Part shown: piece by piece, positions 42,027 to 49,141 of the stretch
How positions within the stretch are numbered: position 1 is the stretch's first letter
Layout: every line of letters starts with the position of its first letter
From: Longimicrobium sp.
Lineage (GTDB): Bacteria; Gemmatimonadota; Gemmatimonadetes; Longimicrobiales; Longimicrobiaceae
Assembly: GCA_036377595.1 (NCBI GenBank)
Contig: DASUYB010000103.1
Span: forward strand, 1 to 64,000
Direction of reading: 5' to 3'
Length of the DNA stretch: 64,000 nt
Notes under the pieces: model-generated
What the model saw: the letters and a program-made list of their open reading frames with translations, nothing else
The model's database searches: none
Told to the model about the DNA's origin: nothing
Program-made: the position numbers and the translations under genes

Positions 42027-42953
42027 CTACAGCTCCATCTCCCATGTCTCCGCCATCAGCGGCAGGCCGAAGTGGTCGTGCACCTCCTCGTTCACCACGC
42101 GGAAGCCCGCGCGCTCGTAGATGCGGCGCGCGGCCAGGAGCACGCTGTTCGTCCACAGCACCATCTTCCGGTACCCCGCCGACCGCGCGAACGCGATGCA
42201 CTCGTCCACGAGCCGGCCGCCGATCCCCAGCCCGCGCGCGGAGGGCTCCACGTAGAGCAGGCGCAGCTTGGCCGTCTCGTCGTCCATCTGCGTGCAGAAC
42301 ACCGAGCCCACGATCTCGCCCTCGCGCTCGGCGATCCAGCTGCGCTCGCGGGCGGGATCGAAGTGGTCGATGAAGTCCGCCACCACGCGCGCCACCAGCG
42401 CCTCGAACCGCTCGTTCCACCCGTACTCCTGCCAGTACAGCACGCCGTGGCGGTGGGTGATCCACCCCATGTCGCCCGGGCGGTGCGGGCGCAGCGTGTA
42501 GGGCGCCTCCGCCGGGCGGCCGCCCAGCATCCGCTCGATCCGCTGCATCGTGCCGATGAGCGCGCGCCGCTCGTCGTCCGCCAGCGGTGCCAGCATCCCC
42601 GCGATCTCGGCGTGCGCGGCGGCGTTGAGGCCGCCGAATTCGTCGCGTCCGGCGCCGGTGAGCGACAGGTGCGACTGCCGCGCGTCCTTCTCCGACGGCG
42701 TGCGGGCGACGAGGCCGCGCTCCTGGAAGCGCGCCAGGATGCGGCTCAGGTACCCCGCGTCCAGCGCCAGCCGCTCCGCCAGCTCCGTTGCGGTGATGCC
42801 GTCCTGGTGCGCGATCTCGTACAGCACGCGCACCTCGGTAAGCGTATACGGGGAATGGAGATGGCCTTCGCCCAGCGCGCCTACCTCGCGCGTGTAGAAG
42901 CGGTTGAAGCGCCGTACCGCGGCCACCTGCGTGTCGATCTCGTCGGTTGCCAT
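42027..42953 (-). CDS. MarR-type regulator fused to GNAT acetyltransferase
   Basis: 308 residues. The N-terminal half (about 1-150) is a MarR winged helix (YTLTEVRVLYEIAHQDGITATELAERLALDAGYLSRILARF, wing RTPSEKDARQSHLSLT). The C-terminal half (about 155-308) is a GNAT domain with LLYVEPSARGLGIGGRLVDECI for acetyl-CoA and IYERAGFRVV. Such fusions may couple acetylation of an effector to transcriptional control. A TTGAC-CGA-GTCAA palindrome (43014-43026) about 60 bases upstream could be its own operator. Confidence 0.9.
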   Translation of the reverse strand: MATDEIDTQVAAVRRFNRFYTREVGALGEGHLHSPYTLTEVRVLYEIAHQDGITATELAERLALDAGYLSRILARFQERGLVARTPSEKDARQSHLSLTGAGRDEFGGLNAAAHAEIAGMLAPLADDERRALIGTMQRIERMLGGRPAEAPYTLRPHRPGDMGWITHRHGVLYWQEYGWNERFEALVARVVADFIDHFDPARERSWIAEREGEIVGSVFCTQMDDETAKLRLLYVEPSARGLGIGGRLVDECIAFARSAGYRKMVLWTNSVLLAARRIYERAGFRVVNEEVHDHFGLPLMAETWEMEL

Positions 42954-43013
42954 CGCGATGCTCTGCAGTCTCGGGATGCGGTGAGCCCCTCATCCCAAGG
43001 GTAAGCAGATTGA

Positions 43014-43026
43014 TTGACCGAGTCAA
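43014..43026. promoter_or_regulatory. TTGAC-N3-GTCAA palindrome upstream of MarR-GNAT gene
   Basis: Perfect 5-bp arms around CGA. Read on the minus strand it also supplies a TTGACT -35-like hexamer. Its place between the two divergently oriented ends and 60 bases ahead of a MarR-type gene suggests autoregulation. Confidence 0.45.
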
Positions 43027-43063
43027 CTATTTGAGTGCGATGAGATGATCACCCTCTCCCGTC

Positions 43064-43630
43064 CTATCGTCTCCACACCTCGCGGTCCGTGACGACGGCG
43101 TCGAGCGGCAGGTCCCACGTCTCGGTGGGGATGTGATCCATCTCCTGGAAGGAGAAGAAGATGCCGCAGCGGAAGCCCCGCCACTCGGGTGCGCCGAAGA
43201 GCCGGTCGTAGTATCCCGCGCCGCGGCCGAGGCGATTGCCCGCGCGGTCCCACGCCAGCCCCGGCACTAGCGCCGCGTCGATCTCCGTCTCGGGGATGGT
43301 GGGGCAGCGCGCGGGGTCCGGCTCGCGGATGCCGTAGTTGCCCGTGAGCAGGTGGTCGAGCGAGGAGACGCGGTGCAGCGTCATCGCGTGCGATTCCGGC
43401 ACCGTGCGCGGGTAGACGACGGTGATGCCGCGCCGCAGCGCCTCGGCCGCGATGGCATCCGTCGTCACCTCCTCCGGCAGGTCCGCGAAGAGCAGCAGCG
43501 TGCGCGCACCGGCGATCTCCGGCACCGTCCACAAGCGCGCGTCGAGCGCCGCCTCGGCCGCCTCGCGCTCCGGCTCGGTCAGCGCCCGCAGCCTCCGCCG
43601 CGCCTCCGCCCGCAGCTCCGCCTTCGTCAT
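43064..43630 (-). CDS. 5-formyltetrahydrofolate cyclo-ligase
   Basis: ATP-dependent enzyme converting 5-formyl-THF to methenyl-THF, 188 residues. N-terminal KAELRAEARRRLRAL, and the phosphate-binding signature NRLGRGAGYYDRLF near the C-terminus (family form GRGGGYYDR, with one Gly to Ala). ATG 43630 is chosen. The frame stays open upstream to a TTG that would overlap the psuG stop, but that stretch contains a 21-bp tandem repeat and a repeat-family fragment and is probably not translated. Confidence 0.88.
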   Translation of the reverse strand: MTKAELRAEARRRLRALTEPEREAAEAALDARLWTVPEIAGARTLLLFADLPEEVTTDAIAAEALRRGITVVYPRTVPESHAMTLHRVSSLDHLLTGNYGIREPDPARCPTIPETEIDAALVPGLAWDRAGNRLGRGAGYYDRLFGAPEWRGFRCGIFFSFQEMDHIPTETWDLPLDAVVTDREVWRR

Positions 43631-43640
43631 GTCGCCGAAC

Positions 43641-43690
43641 GAAGTCCGCGGAGGCGGACTGTGTGTCGTTGTAGCCGCGACTTCAGTCGC
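43641..43690. repeat. Fragment of the AGTCCGC...GCGGACT repeat family
   Basis: GAAGTCCGCGGAGGCGGACT followed by GTGTGTCGTTGTAGCCGCGA; matches one end of the palindromic element at 51553-51746. Lies just upstream of the cyclo-ligase start. Confidence 0.55.
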
Positions 43691-43737
43691 ATCGTCCCCA
43701 ATCTCCCCCGCATCGTCCCCAATCTCCCCCGTATCGT
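43690..43737. repeat. 21-bp tandem repeat between psuG and the cyclo-ligase gene
   Basis: Two full units beginning CATCGTCCCCAATCTCCCCC plus a partial third (TATCGTCC). In the cyclo-ligase frame it would encode GEIGDDA heptads. Confidence 0.65.
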
Positions 43738-43740
43738 CCG

Positions 43741-44640
43741 TCAATCCGCCGCCAGCGCGGCCGCCACCTGCGCCGCGACGCGGGCATTGTTGCGCAGCAG
43801 CGCCACGTTCGCCTCCAGCGACCGCCCGCCGGTGCGCTCGGCCACGGCGCCGAGGAGGAACGGCGTCACCTCCTTGCCGCGGATCCCGCGCGCGTCCGCC
43901 TGCCGCAGCGCGTCGGCGATCGCCGTCTCCACCTCCGCGGCGGGGAGCGCGTGCTCGGCGGGCGGGGGAACGCAGAGGAGGAGCGCGCCGGGAAGGTTCA
44001 TCTCCTCGTGCGCCGTCCACAGCTCCGCCACCTCCCGCGGCGAATCGACCCGCACGTCCACGGAGAGCCCGCTCTCGCGCGAATAGAAGGCGGGGAGCTC
44101 GTCCGTCCCGTAGCCGGCGACCAGCACGCCCGCCGTCTCCAGCGCCTCGCGCGTGGCGGGGAGGTCGAGGATCGCTTTCGCGCCGGCGCAGACGACCAGC
44201 ATCCGCGTGCGGCCGAGCTCCGTCAGGTCAGCGGAGACGTCGTGCGCGCCGCCGCGGTGCACCCCGCCGATCCCGCCCGTGGCGAACACCGACGCACCGG
44301 CCAGGTCCGCCAGCCACATCGTCGCCGCCACCGTCGTCGCGCCGTCCAGCCCGCGCGCGGCGGCGATGGGCAGGTCGCGCGTGGAGAGCTTCAGCACGCC
44401 GGACGCCGTCCCCAGCCGCTCGATCTCGTCTCCGCTCAACCCGACGACCGGCCGGCCGGCGACGACGCCGACGGTGGCGGGAAGGGCGCCGTTCGCCGTG
44501 ACCTCGGCCTCGAGCTCGCGTGCCACCTGCAGGTTGCGGGGATGCGGCAGCCCGTGCGCGATCACCGTCGATTCCAGCGCGACCACCGCGCCGCCGTCCT
44601 CCAGCGCGCGCTGCAGGTGGAGGGGAATATGGATCTGCAT
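43741..44640 (-). CDS. psuG: Pseudouridine-5'-phosphate glycosidase
   Basis: Enzyme that splits pseudouridine 5'-phosphate to uracil and ribose 5-phosphate, 299 residues, usual family length. Signatures: ALESTVIAHGLPHPRNLQVA, FATGGIGGVHRGGAHDVSADL, LVVCAGAKAILDLPATREALET and GYGTDELPAFY. The catalytic Lys is expected in the AKAILD stretch and metal-binding Asp in the DVSADL/H-rich loop. No psuK kinase or transporter is adjacent, so it acts alone here or with a distant kinase. Confidence 0.92.
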   Translation of the reverse strand: MQIHIPLHLQRALEDGGAVVALESTVIAHGLPHPRNLQVARELEAEVTANGALPATVGVVAGRPVVGLSGDEIERLGTASGVLKLSTRDLPIAAARGLDGATTVAATMWLADLAGASVFATGGIGGVHRGGAHDVSADLTELGRTRMLVVCAGAKAILDLPATREALETAGVLVAGYGTDELPAFYSRESGLSVDVRVDSPREVAELWTAHEEMNLPGALLLCVPPPAEHALPAAEVETAIADALRQADARGIRGKEVTPFLLGAVAERTGGRSLEANVALLRNNARVAAQVAAALAAD

Positions 44641-44726
44641 TCGCCTCGATGTTCGGTCCAGTGGCCGCCGTGCATCCGCGCGGCGGGGCGGATAAGTTAC
44701 GGCGGACCCTTCTGCCGCGAAAACCG

Positions 44727-46220
44727 ATGACCGTTCACGACGCGCCCGCGCCCCCCGCCGGGCCGCAGACCGCCGCGCCGCCGCTGGGCGACATGCCGCC
44801 CGAGGAGTTCCGCCGCCACGCGCACGCCGCGGTGGACTGGATGGCCGACTACCTGGCCGGCGTGGAGCGCTTCCCCGTCCTCTCGCGGGTCGATCCGGGG
44901 GACGTGGCCGCGATGGTCCCGCCGCATCCGCCCGCGCGCGGCGAGGACTTCGCCGGCGTGCTGGCCGACGTGGACCGCGTGGTGATGCCGGGGATCACGC
45001 ACTGGAATCACCCCGGCTTCCACGCGTACTTCGCCATCACCGGCTCGGCGCCCGGCATCATCGGCGAGATGGTGGCGGCGGCGCTGAACGTCAACGGCAT
45101 GCTCTGGCGCAGCTCTCCTTCCGTCACGGAGATCGAGGAGCGCGCGCTCGACTGGCTGCGGCAGCTGCTCGGCCTCCCCGAAGTCTTCCGGGGGACGATC
45201 CAGGACACCGCCTCCATCTCCACCCTGGTCGCCATCGCCACGGCGCGCGAGGCGGCGGGGGTGAAGGTGCGGGAGATGGGGATGAGCGGGCGCGATCTGC
45301 CGCGGATGCGCGTCTACGCCAGCGAGCAGGTGCACTCGTCCATCGACAAGGCGTGCATCACGCTGGGGCTGGGGATGGAGGGGCTGCGGAAGATCCCCAC
45401 CGACGCCGAGTTCCGCATGGACGCCGCCGCGCTCGAGGCGGCGATCGAGGAAGACCGCGCCGCGGGGATGCTCCCCTTCTGCGTCGTCGCCACCTCGGGG
45501 ACGACGTCGACCACCAGCATCGATCCCATCCCCGCCATCGCCGACGTGTGCGCGCGGCGGAAGGTGTGGCTGCACGTCGACGCGGCGTACGGCGGGTCGG
45601 CGGCGGCGGTGCCGGAGCTGCGCTGGGTGCTGGCGGGGGCGGAGCGGGCGGACTCGCTGGTCGTCAACCCGCACAAGTGGATGTTCACGCCCATCGACAT
45701 CTCCGTGCTCTACCTGCGCGACCCGGAGGTCTGCCGCCGCGCCTTCTCGCTCGTCCCCGACTACTTGGCGACGCCGGAAGGGGAATCCGTCACCAACCTG
45801 ATGGACTACGGCCCGGCGCTGGGGAAGCGCTTCCGCGCGCTGAAGCTGTGGTTCGTGCTGCGCTACTTCGGCGCGGAGGGGGTGGCCGCGCGCATCCGCG
45901 AGCACGTGCGGCTGGCGCAGGAGCTGGCGGGGTGGATCGATGCCGAGCCGTTCTGGGAGCGGATGGCGCCCACGCCGCTGAGCCTCGTCGTCTTCCGCCA
46001 CCGCCCGGCCGGATTGTCGGATGAAGAGGTCGACGCGCACAACGAGCGCATCATGGCCGAGGTGAACGCGGGCGGGCGCATCTTCATCTCCCACACGCGC
46101 CTGCACGGGCGGATCGCGCTGCGCCTGGCCGTCGGCAACATCCGCACGCAGGAGCCCCACGTCCGCGCCGCCTGGGACCTGCTCCGCGAGACGGGCGATC
46201 GCCTGCTGCGCGAGTCGTAG
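44727..46220 (+). CDS. PLP-dependent amino-acid decarboxylase (group II, aromatic type)
   Basis: 497 residues of the aromatic-L-amino-acid/tryptophan/tyrosine decarboxylase family. The PLP Lys is in LVVNPHKWMFTPID, the cofactor Asp in HVDAAYGGSAA, the ring-stacking His in SEQVHSSIDKA, and the substrate-side start is GITHWNHPGFHAYF. Would release CO2 from an aromatic amino acid to give an amine, but some relatives are aldehyde synthases. The frame upstream of ATG 44727 covers the neighbouring divergent psuG gene and is not used. Confidence 0.88.
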   Translation: MTVHDAPAPPAGPQTAAPPLGDMPPEEFRRHAHAAVDWMADYLAGVERFPVLSRVDPGDVAAMVPPHPPARGEDFAGVLADVDRVVMPGITHWNHPGFHAYFAITGSAPGIIGEMVAAALNVNGMLWRSSPSVTEIEERALDWLRQLLGLPEVFRGTIQDTASISTLVAIATAREAAGVKVREMGMSGRDLPRMRVYASEQVHSSIDKACITLGLGMEGLRKIPTDAEFRMDAAALEAAIEEDRAAGMLPFCVVATSGTTSTTSIDPIPAIADVCARRKVWLHVDAAYGGSAAAVPELRWVLAGAERADSLVVNPHKWMFTPIDISVLYLRDPEVCRRAFSLVPDYLATPEGESVTNLMDYGPALGKRFRALKLWFVLRYFGAEGVAARIREHVRLAQELAGWIDAEPFWERMAPTPLSLVVFRHRPAGLSDEEVDAHNERIMAEVNAGGRIFISHTRLHGRIALRLAVGNIRTQEPHVRAAWDLLRETGDRLLRES

Positions 46221-46223
46221 GCT

Positions 46224-46400
46224 CTCATTCCGAGGGCGGCCAGACCGTCGCCGCGTGGTGAAGAAATGCCTGCAGCCCGAGGAATCGGTAGCCGGCGTCC
46301 GAGCATCAGGCCGCCTGTCGCCCGGAAGCCGGGCCAAAGATTCCTCAGGCGCCCGGGACTTGGAGCGGTGGACGTTTCGGAGAAGCGCCTTCGGAATGAC
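46224..46400 (+). repeat. Four-armed repeat, ATTCC type, diverged copy D
   Basis: Opens CTCATTCCGAGG, inner GAGGAATCGGTAGCC and AAGATTCCTC, closes CTTCGGAATGAC. The outer and inner short arms are kept while the long central stem has lost pairing. Confidence 0.6.
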
Positions 46401-46443
46401 AGAATTGGCGTCGCTGCGCTGAGTAGCCGCGCGAAGCGCCCAG

Positions 46444-46475
46444 GTCCCTCCCCCAGTCGGTTTTGGGGGAGGGAC
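46444..46475. repeat. GTCCCTCCCCCA hairpin
   Basis: Perfect 12-bp stem with 8-nt loop. Similar C-tract hairpins occur at about 27970-28025 and, in related form, at 40271-40307. Confidence 0.55.
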
Positions 46476-46567
46476 AGGCGCGTAGCGCCAGGGAGAGGGC
46501 CCCTGCGGCGCCGGCGAGCACGTTCCCTGCGGGGCGTTAATGTGGACTTCTTCGACGGACGGGAAGC

Positions 46568-47392
46568 ATGAGCGAGAACGGGCGGAAGGTCGTAGTCGTC
46601 ACCGGGGCCAGCGGCGGGATCGGGGCGGCGGTGGCGCGTGAGCTGGGGCGGCGCGGATGCGCGCTGGTGCTGTCCGCGCGCAACGAGGACGCGTTGCGCG
46701 AGGTGGCGGCGCAGTCGGGAGACGCGGTGCACGTGGTCCGCGCGGACGTCACCAGCCGCGCCGACGTCGAGCGCCTGCGCGACGAGGCGCTCTCCGCGTT
46801 CGGCCACGTGGACGTGTGGATCAACAACGCCGGCCGCGGCATCAACCGCACCGTGCTGGAGCTGACCGGCGCCGACATCGACGCCATGATCGCCGTCAAC
46901 GTGAAGGGGCCGCTCTACGGGATGCAGGCCATCATCCCCCACTTCCAGGAGCGCGGCGAGGGGCACCTGATCAACATCTCCTCCTTCCTCGGCCGCGTTC
47001 CCATCGTCCCCATCCGCTCGGCGTACAGCGCGGCCAAGGCGGCGCTCAACTCGCTCACCGCCAACCTGCGCATGGACCTGCGCATGCGCGGGTCCGACAT
47101 CCACGTCACCACGGTGATGCCGGGGATGGTCGCCACCGCGTTCGCCGACAACGCGCTGGGCTCCACCGACGGCGTGTCCGGCGTGCGCCCGACCGGCCCG
47201 ATGGCGCCGCAGACGCCCGAGGAGGTGGCGGCCATCGTCGCCGACGCGATCGACCATCCGCGCCCGGAGGTGTACACGAACCCCGCGAACCCGGGGATGG
47301 CCCGCGCGTACTTCGAAGATGTCGCCGCGTTCGAGGAGCAGGCCGCGCGCGCGATCACGCAGATGCTCTCGCAGTCCGCCGCCGGGGCCTGA
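46568..47392 (+). CDS. SDR-family oxidoreductase
   Basis: Classical SDR of 274 residues: TGASGGIG cofactor loop, INNAGRGI (NNAG), catalytic Ser in LINISSFLG, and YSAAK. The substrate is not deducible. The C-terminal part (YTNPANPGMARAYFEDVAAFEEQ) is typical of SDRs of about this length. It shares its strand with the next gene (gap about 100 bases). Confidence 0.87.
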   Translation: MSENGRKVVVVTGASGGIGAAVARELGRRGCALVLSARNEDALREVAAQSGDAVHVVRADVTSRADVERLRDEALSAFGHVDVWINNAGRGINRTVLELTGADIDAMIAVNVKGPLYGMQAIIPHFQERGEGHLINISSFLGRVPIVPIRSAYSAAKAALNSLTANLRMDLRMRGSDIHVTTVMPGMVATAFADNALGSTDGVSGVRPTGPMAPQTPEEVAAIVADAIDHPRPEVYTNPANPGMARAYFEDVAAFEEQAARAITQMLSQSAAGA

Positions 47393-47493
47393 TTCCTCGA
47401 AAAGCGGAAATCCTTCCGATCGTCGCTTCGCGGCACGGAATCGGCAATCCGCTCCCGCACGGAACGGACGGGATCTCGAGCGCGGAGGACGGG

Positions 47494-48498
47494 GTGCCGG
47501 GCGTCGACCCGATGCTGCTGGAGACGGACGAGGGGAAACGGCTGGAGGCGGAGTGGTTCCGCGCCGTCCGCCGCGGCGACTTCGCGGCGGCGTGGCGCGC
47601 GAGCGACGCCGTGCTCCGCGCGCGCGTCGGCGTCCCCTGCTGGCACCTTCCCCGGCACGAGCAGTGGGTGTGGGACGGCACGCCGCTCGACGGCCGGCGC
47701 GTGCTGATCCGCTGCTACCACGGCCTGGGCGACACCCTCCAGTTCATCCGCTACGCGCCGAGGGTGAAGGCCGTCGCCGCCGAGGTGACCGTTTGGGCCC
47801 AGCCCGCGCTTCTCCCGCTGCTGCGGACCGTCTCCGGCATCGACCGCCTGCTCCCGCTCCACGACGGCGTCTGCGAGGCGGAGCACGACGTGGACGTGGA
47901 GGTGATGGAGCTCCCGCACGTCTTCCGCAGCACGCTCGCCGATCTCCCCGCGGACGTCCCCTATCTCCACGCCGATCCGGCCCCGCTCGCGAAGGATGGC
48001 CGGCTCGCGGTCGGGCTGGTCTGGCGGGCGGGGGATTGGGACGACCGGCGCTCCATCCCCCTGCCGCTCCTGGCGCCGTTGGCGGACGTCCCCGGCGTCG
48101 CGCTCCATCTTCTCCAGCGCGGCGATGCGCTCGCGGAGGCGCCGGACGGCTTCGGCGTCGTCTCCGGCTCCGACGACGTCACGGAGTGCGCGCGGGTGAT
48201 GCGTGCGCTCGACCTCGTCGTCACCGTGGACAGCATGCCCGCGCACCTGGCCGGCGCGCTGGGGGTGCCCGTGTGGACGCTGCTGCACGCCGACTGCGAC
48301 TGGCGCTGGATGGACGCGCGCGACGATTCGCCGTGGTACCCGACGATGCGCCTCTTCCGGCAGGAGCGGCAGGGCGATTGGGAGCCCGTCGTGCGTCAGG
48401 TCGCCGCGCATCTCCGCCGCCTAGCCGCGAGCCGGGCTCGGATCACCGTGCCGCGGCGGTCCGCCCACATGCCGCATCCCACGCTGACGTCATCCTGA
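47494..48498 (+). CDS. GT9-like glycosyltransferase-fold protein
   Basis: 334 residues. Segments RRVLIRCYHGLGDTLQFIRYAP, GLVWRAGDWDDRRSIPL and VDSMPAHLAGALGVPVWTLL match the GT9 heptosyltransferase-like domain that commonly ends TPR-containing proteins in other phyla; here only a short helical N-terminus (RAVRRGDFAAAWRASDAVL) remains. A sugar transferase role is possible but not shown. GTG 47494 has GGAGG five bases upstream and is chosen over ATG 47512. Confidence 0.7.
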   Translation: MPGVDPMLLETDEGKRLEAEWFRAVRRGDFAAAWRASDAVLRARVGVPCWHLPRHEQWVWDGTPLDGRRVLIRCYHGLGDTLQFIRYAPRVKAVAAEVTVWAQPALLPLLRTVSGIDRLLPLHDGVCEAEHDVDVEVMELPHVFRSTLADLPADVPYLHADPAPLAKDGRLAVGLVWRAGDWDDRRSIPLPLLAPLADVPGVALHLLQRGDALAEAPDGFGVVSGSDDVTECARVMRALDLVVTVDSMPAHLAGALGVPVWTLLHADCDWRWMDARDDSPWYPTMRLFRQERQGDWEPVVRQVAAHLRRLAASRARITVPRRSAHMPHPTLTSS

Positions 48499-48570
48499 GG
48501 CCGGCCTCACTGTAATCAGCGTCAGAGCAAGCGCTTGCAGGCCGAAGGATCTATAGCCGCGGCAGCACGA
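48489..48570 (+). repeat. Half-copy R5 of the ATCCT-type repeat
   Basis: GTCATCCTGAGGCCGGCC ... GTAATCAGCGTC ... TTGCAGGCCGAAGGATCTAT. It starts inside the last codons of the GT9-like gene and supplies that gene's stop codon. Confidence 0.6.
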
Positions 48571-48640
48571 GATCCGGTCAGACGCACCGATCCTTCACCC
48601 GGACCTGGTACGAGAGAGGGATGGGAAGGAGAAGGCGGAC

Positions 48641-49141
48641 CTAACGCAGCTCCGGCACGCGGATCCAGCGGCGCGACCCGGCGACGCTGTCGATGCGGAC
48701 TTCGAGCGCGCGCAGCTCGGGGGTGCCCATGCAGCCGAGGTAGTCGTCCACGCGCTTCGTGCGGGCGCCCGCGTGGATTGTGAGGTACACGGAGGGGAGG
48801 TCGGTGGCGTAGGTCGGGCACAGCCGCGAGCCCTCGATCCGCGCGGGCAGCTCCCAGAAGCCGATCCGCGCGGCCTCGTCGACCAGTGACGCGAAGTCGG
48901 CCGCGGCGATCGTCCCCGCGCCGGGAGGCGTGTCCGCGGGCCAGACCGACGCGAACCGCACCTGGCCCGCGCGCGTGAGGGTGAGGCGGTACGCGGGGCA
49001 GGTGCCGTAGCAGCGCGTCCGCTCCAGCACGATGCTGTCCGCCCGCACCTGCGCGGTGGATTCCGCCGGGCGTGCGGCGGGGCGCGGGCACGCGGTCAGT
49101 GTCAGCAGCGCGGCGGCGGCCGCGGCGGCGATGCGCTTCAT
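48641..49141 (-). CDS. DUF6438-type lipoprotein
   Basis: Predicted lipoprotein of 166 residues: signal KRIAAAAAAALLTLTAC, then DSIVLERTRCYGTCPAYRLTLTRAGQVRF, the Cys-containing start of the DUF6438 family, and two later Cys. Role unknown. The ATG 49141 overlaps the TGA of the PAS-GGDEF-EAL gene (ATGA); an ATG at 49147 is an alternative. Co-translation with a cyclic-di-GMP enzyme is unexpected for a lipoprotein. Confidence 0.72.
   Translation of the reverse strand: MKRIAAAAAAALLTLTACPRPAARPAESTAQVRADSIVLERTRCYGTCPAYRLTLTRAGQVRFASVWPADTPPGAGTIAAADFASLVDEAARIGFWELPARIEGSRLCPTYATDLPSVYLTIHAGARTKRVDDYLGCMGTPELRALEVRIDSVAGSRRWIRVPELR

Larger units (their letters stand above)
46221..46567. other. 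Gene-free interval with repeat and hairpin
   Basis: Contains a diverged ATTCC-type repeat copy D (46224-46400) and a perfect 12-bp hairpin (GTCCCTCCCCCA / TGGGGGAGGGAC, 46444-46475). No gene. Confidence 0.55.
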
